From Sabellastarte sp. h YS-2021 (taxonomy: Eukaryota > Annelida > Polychaeta > Sabellida > Sabellidae), in NCBI GenBank assembly GCA_964017235.1, contig OZ024929.1, positions 23,309,464-23,373,463 on the forward strand: 64,000 nt of DNA, read 5' to 3'. Made by a program: the position numbers and the translations under genes. Below the pieces are notes generated by a model. That model ran no database searches. It was not told the origin of the DNA and saw only the letters and a list, made by a program, of their open reading frames with translations. Below, piece after piece: positions 52,645 through 64,000 of the stretch. Positions within the stretch are counted from its first letter, which is position 1, and the number at the start of each line of letters is the position of its first letter.

Positions 52645-55600
52645 CTGCAATAAGACACAGCATCAACTGTTATTGTAGAGTTAAGGCTGTAAAGTTAAAG
52701 CCTCAATGGCCTGGTGGTGAACAAATTTTGACTTTTAGTCACTTAGCTCTTGCATCTGTCCTCGTGGATTTGAGTTCAGTTCGTGGTAACATGTAGGACT
52801 GACTAAGTCCTCAACCTGATATGACCGTAGTTGTTGAAATCGATGCAAAAACACTTAACAATCTAGTTCCAGTAAAGAAAGGTTATATTTACATGGAAAA
52901 GTTCTGAAATATCACCACATGTAAATTAGCTAGTTTCAAAATAAGCTGAATTCATAATTCTTTAATTACAATATTAAAAGTATTTTTGTATTCAGACGGA
53001 GACTTATTTTAATTCGAACACAGTCTGGTAGAAGTAAATCTAATACAGTAACTATAGCTCTGTACCAAGATTTATTACAATTAAACCGGGCAATGCATTA
53101 ATGTTTGACAAACTTAATAAAATAAATACAAACACACAGAGTTGCAGAATATTTGGACATGTTGATTTATAACTAAAATAACTACTCCAATAGTGTGTGT
53201 CCTAAGATGACATCTTTAGGTAACTATGTCACCACTACTCTCATAATACACCCCTAGATTTCATTCTATAGATTTGGGATTAGTTTCTGGTTATGTATGT
53301 TTACACAAGCCTCACACTAGATTTATGTTAATACTTGCCATGCAGTTAGTAATGTTCTGTACGTGTGGCAGGATAAAGCTTTTGACAGCATAGTCCATCT
53401 CTGTACAGGAATCACTTGGACAGTGAATAATGACAGCAAAGTAATGACTGGGGACTGGAATACTGCTGTTTCCTAGAAAGCTGGAAATGAGAGATAACTT
53501 TAGAATGGACAACCCAATATGTCACAAATCTTCTATTATTTCAATTACATTTTGTTAAAAGTTTCCCTTTAACTTTTTACACCAATGAAAAATAGCTATA
53601 CAAAGCAGTTCATATACACTATATCAAAACTGTGATCCCAAGTGAAATAGTAATTCTGCACTACGAGACATAAACTATTTTACAACTTCCAATCATTGAT
53701 GATTTGTGAGTAAATCAATGTGTGGATGTTGGCTTTAAGATAATCAAAAGGTCTAACATTCTTAAAATAATGCATTTTCTAAACAAAATAGCAGTCCCAT
53801 AAAGTCTTGTTTTCCATTGTAGCCATCTTGTTGAGTATGAGTACTTGCAAAAACTAACTACTGCACTAATCAACTAATGCAGTATTTGCAGTATTATTAT
53901 GTTGGCCTCATGTTCAGGAAGAACTAAGGAGCCTTCTCTCTCTCACTTTCAATGATCAGACCATGGTTCCCACTCCCTTTTCCAATTTAAATTCCCTGTG
54001 TTTTCCCTGTGAAGTTTATATTTTTCCCTGTGGATTTTATAAATAAAATAACACAATCAAGCCAAAACATCAAATCTGACCTGCGAGTCGCGACCCGCGG
54101 CGCGTGAATGCAAATGGCTGTTACTCTTCAAGATCATTCTGAAGTTTTCAAATTCCCTGTGTTTTCCCTGTTTTTCCAAAATTTTCAAATTCCCTGTTTT
54201 CCCTGTCTGGAATTACTTTTCACAATTTTCCCTGTTTTCCCAGTTTTCCCTGTGCAGTGGGAACCCTGTGTTTTCTCTAGAGGGCCACCAAAAGTCCTTG
54301 CTTAAAGTCGAAAAAACGCCTGTGGCGGCCATTTTTTTTGTCAAATGGAGGCCAAAAATATTCACAGGCAAGATTTTATGCTTATGAATATATCCTGCAA
54401 ATTTGAGAAGGCTAGCTATAATATTTTTTTCGTTAGAGCGGTAACGGTGAAATCTCTCTATACACTGTGTCGGCGGCGTCACAAAGCAAAATCCATAGTA
54501 TCCACCGGATGCTATCTGGTGGATACAATAATGTCAAAACAAATAGCCTTTCTGCACCGACCAATTTTTTTAAATGCCTCAATACTAGGAGAAACTTATT
54601 TTTCATTAGTAATTTGTGTATATTTTATACAAACACTGTGAATGAATGGTCTTTGATCCCATCTGCCTTGTGGTCAAACACTGGGCCGAGTACAACTGAT
54701 ACAAAGTCTAACTCCACAGCCCAAATTCTTATGTGAGAGAGCAGTTCCCTCCAGATACCTGTAAATAATGCATTGTGTCTGTGACACTAGTACCCAAATG
54801 TTATCTCTGGAGTAAGGATAAGTTACTGGGTTCAAAAAGTTTTAATTGAATTTTCCCTGATAAATGCTTTGTCTTATTTAGCGAACACAAAGCAAAGTTA
54901 CTTACTCTCTAACGTCTTCTCTGACACAATAACTAACTTGAAATAATTTACCAGTAAGGCAATAACTCATGGAAATATACAACAAATGAAAATAATAATA
55001 GCATACTCTCAAGATGATAGGTTCAAGACAAAACATAGATGATATCTCCTGGCAAACAAACCTGTTCGTTTATTCCCATTAGTAAAGCGCAAAATAAATA
55101 ATATCTATGTTCTACTATCTTGTAAAAGCAGCACCTACTCTAATTGTAGTGATTCCATGGTGCTTAATCTCTGGACTGGCAAATTCTAAAGTTTGTAGCA
55201 GAAAAACAATCTTTGTTTTGAATTTATACAGCCAATGGACAAGCTAAGATCCCTCATAAACAGGACCATGTATGTATTGGGTGGTCCATGTAGATTGAGA
55301 TTATGCCAGAGATGAATTTAAAATTTTGTTTGAAATAGGTTCACAAAGTGGCTAACAGAAAATCAAGATACAACTTATTCTCATATACTGTCTGTTTCTA
55401 GTGTCCATGTCTACAAATAAGTTGGCTGTAGTTACAGGAGTTTTGCATTTGTGGTGTCATCTATGTGGAATAGATTACTTTGGTTTACCACCTGTAGTCT
55501 GGTAAAGGCCTTCTTTCATAAACTAACCACAGATTTCTCAGATTTGCATTCCTACCACCATCACTGCCTCTCCACTAGACTAATATGTAGTGGATGCTGT

Positions 55601-57036
55601 TTTGGTGTTAACCTCCTTTTGGCTATCTGACTCTCTATTCTTGAACAATCCTTCCCAGTAAACATAGCAAACGTTTATAAACGTTTAGTAAACCTATAAA
55701 CGTTTTTTAAACCAAATATAAACCTAAATATTGACAATTATTCAATATTATGGGTTTATAAATGTTTCAGCAACATTAGTTTGGTTTATAAACGTTTATT
55801 AATGTTTTTAAACGTTCATACATAAACGTTTATAAATGTTTATACATAAACATTTATACATAAATGTTTATAAACATTTATACATAAACATTTATACATA
55901 AACGTTTATAAACGTTTTTAAACATTTACAAAGAGTGAAGAATATCTTAACCTCGCTTTCATTTGGGATGATGACATCAGCACAGCCATTTTGAGAGAAA
56001 CTGGAGAAATATTTCTGTTACTATATCTTGCTGTGTCACTCTTTTTTTGAAGCCATCATTATATTGTAAGTAAAGATATAAAAGTATATAATATCATCAA
56101 ATTATATACTTCTGTATATCTACTTAGAATGTAATGATGGCTTCAAACAACAGTGATACAGCAAGATATACTTACAGAAATATTTCTCCAGATTTTAAAC
56201 ACGTGTATAAACGTTTATAAATGTTTATGTATAAATGTTTATAAACGTTTATAGGCAAACGTTTAGGGACCCATCATTTTAAACCTAATCTAAACCGCTG
56301 CTAGTTAGGTTTCTAAACGTTTATAAACGTTTGTAATGTTTACTGGGTTTGAGGATGTTGTCATAAATTAAGTACTGTACAAATTTTTCTGAGTGAATCA
56401 ACCTAGTATTTACTTTTTCATAGTGTTAAACAAAAACATATGTTGCATTAGTATTACACAATTTAATGCATAATCTACATTGAAGCTAATGAAGTCATAA
56501 GATCTTTATATTAAATTTCTGGAGGATTCCTTGTTCTGTACCTGATTTAAAGGAAGTCCACATGGGAACAATGTTGGTGGTGAGAAGACTGTCATACACA
56601 GAGGAGTTATCTGTGGCCAGCTCTGCAATAACAGCAAAACGGGTAAATATTCATGTATCTTACACTCTGATAACACAGTAAACCAACTGTCCTGAACTTC
56701 ACAGAAATAGCATATTTAACATTTGGTATTTGTCATCATCTATTATATATATAATTATGTACAATAAATGACTGCTTTATATTTGAGATTGACATTTTAT
56801 ATAATTACAGTAACTGTCAAATCCATATTGCTTCTTCATATACAACCACAACTTCAAGTGAGTTTAAATAAACATATAAACTTTATCAGGAATTTCACTT
56901 TACCTGGTGGAAATAAGTACACAGGTTCCATCCTTTGATCATGTGATTCCAAGTAGTCATGACAACTGGGCTGCTGTGACTGTTCCAGCCTCACATCAGG
57001 TCTCACACAAGCAGGTATTTCCAGTGATTCACTAAC
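52501..57036 (-). CDS. ENPP1/3-like ectonucleotide pyrophosphatase/phosphodiesterase, C-terminal part
   Basis: Five exons on the minus strand (57036-56904, 56622-56542, 54758-54635, 53480-53318, 52644-52501) splice in phase to 214 residues and a stop. They match the C-terminal nuclease-like (NUC) domain of ENPP1-3: ACVRPDVRL, YDSLLTTNIVPMWTSFKS, VVLGPVFDHKADG, NSSIPVPSHYFAVIIHC, KSFILPHVQN and GRLRDIELLTSTQF. Family members hydrolyse nucleotides or lysophospholipids outside the cell. The catalytic phosphodiesterase domain and the signal or anchor must lie upstream, beyond the window or in exons I did not find. The NUC domain has no catalytic role in vertebrate ENPPs but is needed for folding. 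Which ENPP it is cannot be decided from this part. Confidence 0.9.
52700..52870 (+). mobile_element. SINE-like fragment in ENPP-like intron
   Basis: A tRNA-like start (TGGCCTGGTGGTGAAC) and GAGTTCAGTTCGTGGTAACA are followed by ATGTAGGACTGACTAAGTCC and CTGATATGACC, resembling 7560-7660. Diverged. Confidence 0.4.
53318..53480 (-). CDS. ENPP-like exon
   Basis: Acceptor TCATTTCCAG. It encodes FLGNSSIPVPSHYFAVIIHC through SFILPHVQNITNC. I chose the GT donor after AATCTA, because the resulting gap between NC and RLRDIE is 19 residues, the same as in vertebrate ENPP2. A GC donor (GCAAGT) 21 bases earlier also keeps phase. Confidence 0.85.
53962..54268. repeat. Repeat rich in TTCCCTGT with inverted ends
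   Basis: GGTTCCCACT at the left is mirrored by AGTGGGAACC at the right. TTCCCTGTTTTCCCTGT words recur many times near both ends. Non-coding, probably a MITE; no target duplication found. Confidence 0.55.
54635..54758 (-). CDS. ENPP-like exon
   Basis: Acceptor TTATTTACAG and donor GTTTGT. It encodes IWRELLSHIRIWAVELDFVS, then VVLGPVFDHKADG, matching the family W-YFHSVLL...VNVVSGPIFDYNYDG block. The phases (2 nt in, 2 nt out) fit both neighbours. Confidence 0.88.
55654..56347. mobile_element. TIR element with iterated AAACGTTTATAAACG motif and central hairpin
   Basis: The left end CCCAGTAAACATAGCAAACG and right end (complement CCCAGTAAACATTACAAACG) are near-perfect TIRs. Subterminal zones repeat AAACGTTTATAAACGTTT. 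The centre 56001-56191 is a long imperfect hairpin (CTGGAGAAATATTTCTGT and its mirror, then TATATCTTGCTGT). 694 bp, non-coding, in an ENPP-like intron. Confidence 0.85.
56542..56622 (-). CDS. ENPP-like exon
   Basis: Acceptor TTATTGCAG and donor GTACAG. It encodes LATDNSSVYDSLLTTNIVPM through WTSFKS, matching the family block SQYDALITSNLVPMYEEFR. Confidence 0.9.
56904..57036 (-). CDS. ENPP-like exon (first visible)
   Basis: Acceptor CTTTCCAG and donor GTAAAG. It encodes IPACVRPDVRLEQSQQPSCH through PVYLFPP, aligning with the family linker PDCLRADVRV...FLYPP before the NUC domain. It ends in phase 1. Confidence 0.88.
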
Positions 57037-58073
57037 CTGGAAAGTAACAACACAGCTACAGTTTTAATGACTTGCAAGTTTGAATGGACTTTAAAAATGA
57101 AGGTATGTGGTTTGGTTGTCATGGAAATGGTACCCTTGCACATGTCACTTTATAAAACATATTTCCCGTTTCATCCAACATCAAAATAGGTTGGAGAAAA
57201 AATCTAAAACACGGTCACTGGCATTATATACATACAGGTCATTACAATGGAGATAACCCTCAGTCATAGCATGACAGGGCTATAATTATACAGGAAAAGC
57301 AGCATATAATGTTTAAAAATTTTATATATTGTAATTATTTCTATCCAAATTTGAAATTCCATTTCTCCTCAACCTACTTCTGAATCAAACTTTGAATATT
57401 AAATAAAATAGTGAGGATCAAATTTGAAATGCTGGCTTTCCAAATTGTGACGAATTTTTTCACCAATTCAATAATGAAAACATGGGTCAAATTTTGAACA
57501 ATATAATTTCATTTGCTGCAAAATGTATATTGTTGGCTATTTATTGAGAACTGTGCTTGAAAAACATCATTTCCCCAAATAAGACTATTGAAGTGAGAAA
57601 GCACCTGTTCTACAGTTACTTCTAATTTCCTGGATCAAGCAAACAAATTGCATAGCAACATTAGAGTGATCCTGTAGTGACACTGTCATGGACCATTTTC
57701 AACCAACGCTGTGTCAACTATTTTATACAGTAACAAAGGACAATAAATGTCTGATACTTTTTTGACAGAGGAGTCTTTTACCAGGCCATGTCACATAATA
57801 TGAATGTTTTCTAAAACAACACTAGTTTTGTATTTTTACTACTGTAGGAGTCATTATTAATAGAGGAGGTTATTTTGTGTTCAATACTAATAAATTATTA
57901 CACTTTAGATAATGCAATTATATACATATTATTCAGATTGAACACTGCATGTAATAACTACTGTTTCTAGTGCACTAAGCCATTTATTTTAAGAGAAATC
58001 ATTATGTCAACTGTGAGAAAGTGTGCTCAAGCTACAGATTTACTAATACAACAAGCATTCTGATGCATGCAAC
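57037..58073. other. No recognised exon upstream of the visible ENPP-like gene
   Basis: I searched the minus strand for the expected preceding ENPP block (LPFGRPRV and MPMWSSYTV-type) and did not see it here. The sequence is AT-rich intron-like DNA. Confidence 0.4.
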
Positions 58074-58329
58074 TATCTCCCGCCGTATTAATCAGATGTA
58101 CTAAAGATAGTGGAATATAAATTTTCTTGTGAGATGGAGGCACATGTAGAAGTGACAACAAGCAAGAGGCAGGTGAATGACTTATTTTGAAGAAATAACG
58201 TATCAGCAACACTTAGAGATAAAAGACATTTATCAATTTAGTAGCTATGACTCAGCTATTCAAAAAAACTATAGATCTGCTTCACCAGGTGGTACATCAC
58301 CCAATAGTAGGTGAATGACTTACTTATCA

Positions 58330-59235
58330 CTGAAATTGCTCTATCTTGCATATCCTGAAAATTTCCTCAAAATCAGTCTGTAGGTTTTTGAGTTATCTGT
58401 CTTTAAAAATTATATTTCATGGATCCAGAAGATCCAGATAGTGATCCGGATCACTCCCAAAATTCAATCATTTCTTCCTGTTACCTTTCCAGACATATCC
58501 TGAAAATTTCATCGAAATCAATCCATACGTTTTTGAGTTATCTGTCTTAAGTTTAAAAATCACATTTCATGGATCCAGAAGATCCAGACAGTGATCCGGA
58601 TCACTCCAAAAATTGAATCATTTCTACCTTTTACCTTTTCAGACATATTCTGAAAATATCTTCAAAATTTCATCGAAATCCGTCCATAGGTTTTTGAGTT
58701 ATCTGTCTTTAAAAATTACATTTTATGGATCCTGAAGATCCAGATAGTGATCTGGATCACACCAAAAATTGAATCATTTCTTCCTTTCACCTATCCAGAC
58801 ATATCCTGAAAATTTCATCGAAATCTGTCCATAAGTTTTTGAGTTATGTCTTTAAAAATTACATTTCATGGATTCAGAAGATCCAGATAGTGATCCGGAT
58901 CACTCCCAAAATTAAAACATTTCTTCCTTTTACCATTTCATACATATCCTCAAAATTTCATCGAAATCCGTCTGTAGGTTTTTGAGTTATCTGTCTTTAC
59001 AAATTACATTTTATGGATCCTGAAGATCCAGATAGTGATCTGGATCACTCCCAAAATTGAATCATTTCTTCCTTTCACCTTTCCAGACATATCCTGAAAA
59101 TTTCATTGAAATCCGTCCATAAGTTTTTGAGTTATCTGTCTTTAAATATTACATTTCATTGATCCAGAAGGTCCAGATAGTGATCTGGAACACTCCAAAA
59201 ATTGAATCATTTCTTCCTTTTACCTTTTCAGACAT
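58330..59235. repeat. Tandem repeat of about 143-156 bp, six units
   Basis: Units contain GGATCCAGAAGATCCAGATA, GTGATCCGGATCACTCC (itself palindromic) and GTTTTTGAGTTATCTGTC. Landmarks fall at 58421, 58571, 58727, 58870, 59015 and 59160. Confidence 0.9.
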
Positions 59236-60170
59236 ATGAACAACATATTTGAAAAGATTAGCCTAACTTTAATACTTTTTAAGATATTTCACATTTACCT
59301 CTGTCATTATTTTGCTACAAATAACAAAATAGCTATTACTCACTTATGGCATGCTATGAAACTCCAAACTATATGTTATCTTATAGTTGAGGACAAAGTA
59401 GCTGAACAAAATATTTTAGGAAAATACTCTAACTGCAATAGTTTTGGAGTTACAATGGCTTTACTCAACTGTCAGAATTTCAAAGTAGCTATTACTCAGC
59501 TGTCCAAGGTGCAACGGGTCTGAAACTTTACTATGTGATAGCTTACAAAAAAGTAGATGGATAACATATTTGAAAAGATTTCCCTAACTTTAATACTTTT
59601 GAAGATATTTGACATTTACTTCTTTCATTATTTTGAAGATATTTGACATTTACTTCTTTCATTATTTTGCTAGAAAATAGCTATTACTCACTTATGGCAT
59701 GCAATAGAACCCCAAACTATGTACCATCTTATAGCTAAGGACAAAGTAGCTGAACAACATATTTTAGGAAAATATCTAACTGCAAGAGTTTTGCAGTTAC
59801 AAAGGCTTTACTCAATGGTATGAATTTCAAAGTAGCTATTTCTCAGCTATACAATGTGGGACAGCTCTGAAACTTTACCATGTGATAGCTTACCAAAAAC
59901 TCGATTAACAACATATTTGAAAAGATTAGCCTAACTTTAATACTTTTGAAAAAATTTGACATTTACTTCTTCTGTTATTTAGCTACAAATGAGAAAATAG
60001 CTCTAACTTATGGCATGCAATAGAACCCCAAACTATGTACCATCTTATAGCTAAGGACAAAGTAGCTGAACAACATATTTCAAGAAAAAGTTGTTACTGC
60101 AATACTTTTTGAGTTATGAGTCCTTTACTCAAAGTAGCTAAAATTGCTATTACTCACTTATCTTTAGGCC
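59236..60170. repeat. Tandem repeat of about 323-350 bp, three units
   Basis: Units contain AACATATTTGAAAAGATT, AAAATAGCTATTACTCACTT and GACAAAGTAGCTGAACAA. The open frame at 59236-59523 is simply one unit and is not called as a gene. Confidence 0.85.
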
Positions 60171-60364
60171 TAAGTCCATAAAACCAAAAAAATGTTCAAG
60201 GGCATGAAAAATCATTAGGACAATTAATTTACAAAAAATCTGTAGCTGTAGCAGTTTTGGAGAAATCTGCGTGACACACTAACGCACACACGCACGCACA
60301 GGATGCATTTCATAATCTCCCTCCCGGCCTAAAGCCCGGCGGGAGATAATTACTGGTGTATCTT

Positions 60365-60716
60365 TAGGCATATTTCACAGACACAAATCAATCCATGGAA
60401 TCTAGATTCCTCATATTAACAGATTCGCTTGTGATGCGGCCCGAATCCTAATCCAGATTGTGAGTCCGTTGATGTACCTCTGGAGGTGGATTCACAGATT
60501 CAGATTCATTGGATTGCTTTACAAAATAAGGGTGGCAAATTGCAGCAACAGTTAATAATTAAGTGATTTTAATGATATTTATAGTGGTTTATCTATAAGG
60601 TTTTTTTTAAGTTGCATTCTTATCTCAGGAAAATTGTACTTTACAGATCTAAATCTAATCCAAAGAATTCAAGTATGAATCTGGATTGCACAGATTATGT
60701 TTGTGAAATATGCCTA
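60365..60716 (+). mobile_element. MITE, copy 2 of the 17230 repeat
   Basis: TIR TAGGCATATTTCACAGACA with mirror TGTGAAATATGCCTA. The interior is full of AATCC/GGATT words. 352 bp, non-coding. TA at each end would fit a Tc1/mariner-type target. Copy 1 at 17230-17545 is in the opposite orientation. Confidence 0.75.
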
Positions 60717-61589
60717 ATGATTACGTCGCCATTTATGAGACATTTGGACAAACAAGTCTTTACAAAGGGGATCAAAGATTATAAAGTTATATAAACCAGT
60801 CCTTACAGTAAATGTAAGAATCACTGAATATGAAAGAAGCTAATTGCAAACATTTTGCCACAGTGTGAACACTGAAGTTTTCACGATTTAATTTAAGGTA
60901 ATATAAATATAATACCAATATAAACCCAAAAGTCAGAAAAAATACTTGATAGAACTGTACGATATGTAAATAAGCCTGTGCATATTTTTTTATTAATTAA
61001 CTAAAACTTAAATTTGAGAGATTACACCAAGGGTTGATTTTACAAATTTTATATTTCTCCAAAACATCTAAATTAATCAGAACATTATATCAATTTGTAT
61101 CTGTAGTAGTTTTTATATTTATTTTTAAACTTTTTAAGCACTTCTACATATTCGGAGATGCCTAGATGCAGTGGCTGTCACATCTCTGAGTCACAAATCA
61201 TGGAAAGGAATCATTAACCATAAGTCCATCAGGAACAAAAACGCTACAAAAGATCCACCTCATAAAAAATGCATATTTTTAACCTGTGACAAAAGCAGTA
61301 TGGAGATAGAGCAGTAATAATAAAGTAAGGTAGACAATTGCACTGCGGGTTGGTAATCTCGCATGCAAAATTTTTATCATAATGGAACTTCTGACCTGTG
61401 AGTAATAGACCCAATACTACTAGCTTACTTCAACGTAAACTAGAGGATCGCTCGCAAAAAAAAAAGATAATGTTTTTGCATAGCAAAAACAAAGCGTCCC
61501 GAAAAGGATAGAAAGGTGAGTGCTAAAGTATTAAGAAAATGCTTCGTTTCTAGCCTTATACTGTTGTGGCAACCAAAGTCAGCGCAGTC
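60717..61589. other. No recognised gene
   Basis: AT-rich sequence without recognisable exon or element ends. Confidence 0.4.
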
Positions 61590-61872
61590 TGCTTTATCTA
61601 GCACGGTTTTCAAGATATAAGCATTTTTGTGTTTTGCAAAAAATTAAAAAATTAAAAATGTGCGCTATATTTGGCGAGACAAAAATATTTTGAAAATTGG
61701 CATGGCTACTCTGCAGAGATACCCAGCAGGTCAAAAATTTTGTTGAGTTCGCTCCATATAGCACGGTTTTGAAGATATAAGCATTTTTGTGTTTTGCAAA
61801 AACTTTGAAAATACAAAATGGCCACCATTTTTGGGGAGACAAAAATTTTGTCAAGACCACTGCCGCGGTGTG
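61590..61872. repeat. 169-bp satellite, left block
   Basis: Nearly two units with TAGCACGGTTTTCAAGATAT, AAGCATTTTTGTGTTTTGCA and GGCTACTCTGCAGAGATACC. The same satellite resumes at 63286. Confidence 0.85.
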
Positions 61873-61939
61873 TATCTCCCGCCGAGCATTAAAGGAGAAG
61901 AAATAGCTTTTCCGAGATATTCACAATTTTTCATTTTCG

Positions 61940-63285
61940 TGTGTGAAAGCTCTTCCAAAAGTAGGTGAATGAGTTATTTGAGAAAAATTGGCTATCTGCA
62001 ATACTATTAAGAGATAATTCACATTTACTCATTTTGAGTAGGTGAATAATTAGCTATGGGTCTGAAACTTCACCAAGTGAAAGCTCTCCCAAAAGTAGGT
62101 GAATGAGTTATTTGAGAAAAATTGGCTATCTGCAATACTTTTAGAGATAATTCGCATTTACTCATTTTGAGTAGGTGAGTAATTAGCTATGGGTCTGAAA
62201 CTTTACCATGTGAAAGCTCTCCCACAAGTAGATGAATGAGTATTCATAAAAATTGGGTATCCGCAATACTTTTACAGATAATTAGCATTTACTCATTTTG
62301 AGTAGGTGAATAAATAGCTATGGGTCTGAAACTTCACAGAGTGAAAGCTCTCCCAAAAGTAGGTGAATGAGTTATTTGAGAAAAATTGGCTATCTGCAAT
62401 ACTTTTAGAGATAATTCGCATTTACTCATTTTGAGTAGGTGAATAATTAGCTATGGGTCTGAAACTTCATCAAGTGAAAGCTCTCCCAAAAGTAGGTGAA
62501 TGAGTTATTTGAGAAAAATTGGCTATCTGCAATACTTTTAGAGATAATTCGCATTTACTCATTTTGAGTAGGCGAGTAATTAGCTATGGGTCTGAAACTT
62601 CACCATGTGAAAGCTCTCCCACAAGTAGATGAATGAGTATTCGATAAAAAGTGGGTATCCGCAATACTTTTACAGATAATTAGCATTTACTCATTTTGAG
62701 TAGGTGAATAAATAGCTATGGGTCTGAAACTTCACAGAGTGAAAGCTCTCCCAAAAGTAGGTGAATGAGTTATTTGAGAAAAATTGGCTATCTGCAATAC
62801 TTTTAGAGATAATTTGCATTTACTCATTTTGAGTAGGTGAATAATTAGCTATGGGTGTGAAACATCACCAAGTGAAAGCTCTCCCAAAAGTAGGTGAATG
62901 AGTTATTTGAGAAAAATTGGCTATCTGCAATACTTTTAGAGATAATTCGCATTTACTCATTTTGAGTAGGTGAGTAATTAGCTATGGGTCTGAAACTTCA
63001 CCATGTGAAAGCTCTTCCAAAAGTAGGTGAATGAGTTATTTCAGAAAAATTGGCTATCTGCAATACTTTTAAGAGATAATTCGCATTTACTCATTTTGAG
63101 TAGGTGAGTAGTTATCTACGGGTCTGAAACTTCACCAAGTGAAAGCTCTCCCAAAAGTAGGTGAATGAGTTATTTGATAAAAATTGGGTATCCGCAATAG
63201 TTTTTGAGATAATTAGCATTTACTCATTTTGAGTAGGTGAGCAATTAGCTATAGGTGTGAAACTTCACCAAGTGAAAGCTCTTTG
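61940..63285. repeat. 133-bp tandem array, about ten units
   Basis: Units contain GTGAAAGCTCTCCCAAAAGT, AGGTGAATGAGTTATTTGAG and GCATTTACTCATTTTGAGTA. The spacing of GTGAAAGCTC is 131-134 bases throughout. Preceded by the boundary word TATCTCCCGCCG at 61873 and followed directly by the 169-bp satellite. Confidence 0.95.
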
Positions 63286-64000
63286 GGATAGCTGCTCTGC
63301 AGAGATACCCTGAAGATCAAAAATTTTGTCGAAATCGCTCTATGTAGCATGGTTTTCAAAATATTAGCATTTTTGTGTTTTGCAATTTTTGCGAAAAATT
63401 CGAAAATTCAAAATGGCCGCCATTTTTGGTGAGACAAAAATTTTTTCAAAATTGGGATAACTACTCTGCAGAGATACCCTGTGGGTCAAAAATTTCGTCG
63501 AAATTGCTCTATCTAGCACGGTTTTCGAGATATAAGCATTTTTGTGTTTTGCAATTTTTGCGAAAAATTCGAAAATTCAAAATGGCCGCCATTTTTGGCA
63601 AGACAAAATTTTTTTGAAAATTGGCATGGCTACTCTGCAGATAACCTGTGGATCAAAAATTTCGTCGAAATCGGTCTATCTAGCACGGTTTTCGAGATAT
63701 AAGCATTTTTACGTTTTGCAATTTTGCGAAAAATTCGAAAATTCAAAATGGCCGCCATTTTTGGCAAGATAAAAATTTTTTCAAAATTGGGATAACTACT
63801 CTGCAGAGATACCCTGTGGGTCAAAAATTTCGTCGAAATTGCTCTATCTAGCACGGTTTTCGAGATATAAGCATTTTTGTGTCTTGCAATTTTTGCGAAA
63901 AATTCGAAAATTCAAAATGGCCGCCATTTTTGGTAAGACAAAATTTTTTTGAAAATTGGCATGGCTACTCTGCAGATACCCTGTGGGTAAAAAATTTCGT
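63286..64000. repeat. 169-bp satellite, right block (runs off the window)
   Basis: Four or more units with CTCTGCAG landmarks at 63297, 63466, 63635, 63801 and 63970. Each contains AAAATGGCCGCCATTTTTGG, a near-palindrome. The short open frames here are repeat units read through, not genes. Confidence 0.95.

Larger units (their letters stand above)
58074..60351. mobile_element. Possible satellite-bearing element bounded by TATCTCCCGCCG
   Basis: CTATCTCCCGCCG near 58074 is mirrored by CGGCGGGAGATA ending near 60351. Between them are two tandem arrays (58330-59235 and 59236-60170) and a CACACGCACGCACA stretch. No coding capacity. The same boundary word recurs at 61873. The element class is unknown. 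Confidence 0.5.

Noticed and set aside
59236..59523. 95-codon open frame on +
   Set aside because: It coincides with one unit of a tandem repeat and the other units break the frame.
61594..61860. Short open frames in the 169-bp satellite (also 63375-63854)
   Set aside because: They repeat the same residues on successive units and are a by-product of the satellite.

Overview
The window is nuclear DNA from an animal, most likely a marine lophotrochozoan such as a bivalve mollusc. It is AT-rich, its genes are split by introns with GT-AG junctions, and it is crowded with tRNA-derived SINEs, hAT and other terminal-inverted-repeat (TIR) elements, L2/CR1-like LINE remains, DIRS retrotransposons and complex tandem repeats. 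The clade is inferred from the repeat style, not proven. No bacterial or organellar genes were seen.

Two host genes are supported. NSMCE1 (Nse1, the RING subunit of the SMC5/6 complex) lies on + at 26162-49262. Seven coding exons splice in phase to 263 residues and end at a TGA. The 3' part of an ENPP1/3-like ectonucleotide pyrophosphatase/phosphodiesterase lies on - at 52501-57036. Five exons encode the C-terminal nuclease-like domain, and the 5' part lies beyond the right edge or was not found. The genes converge tail to tail.

Region by region: 1-13187 holds no recognised host gene, only SINEs, a foldback element inserted in a SINE, a Harbinger transposase remnant and a decayed L2-like LINE. 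13188-16508 is a longer, frameshifted L2/CR1-like LINE. 18696-23225 carries TIR elements with iterated internal motifs. 24040-26032 is a non-autonomous hAT element with a perfect 8-bp target duplication, ending about 120 bp before the NSMCE1 start codon. NSMCE1 introns 1-4 carry further hAT MITEs, a splice-site-like minisatellite, and a TIR element with a 47-bp minisatellite. An 850-bp tandem duplication copied the start of exon 5.

NSMCE1 intron 5 (14.8 kb) contains two DIRS-type tyrosine-recombinase retrotransposons, 33716-39861 and 40160-46361. Both keep inverted terminal repeats and an internal complementary region that copies both ends joined. Each encodes Gag, then a Cys-rich region leading to a tyrosine recombinase (YR) in the Gag frame, with reverse transcriptase/RNase H (RT-RH) in the +1 frame. 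In both, the Gag TGA stop is followed by CAR-YYA, the known leaky-stop context. The Gag frame then stays open across the whole RT-RH region towards the YR, which suggests a Gag-YR readthrough protein encoded over RT-RH. This is the most interesting observation. Both copies carry inactivating lesions.

58074-64000 is a mosaic of tandem arrays (about 148, 330, 133 and 169 bp) running off the right edge.
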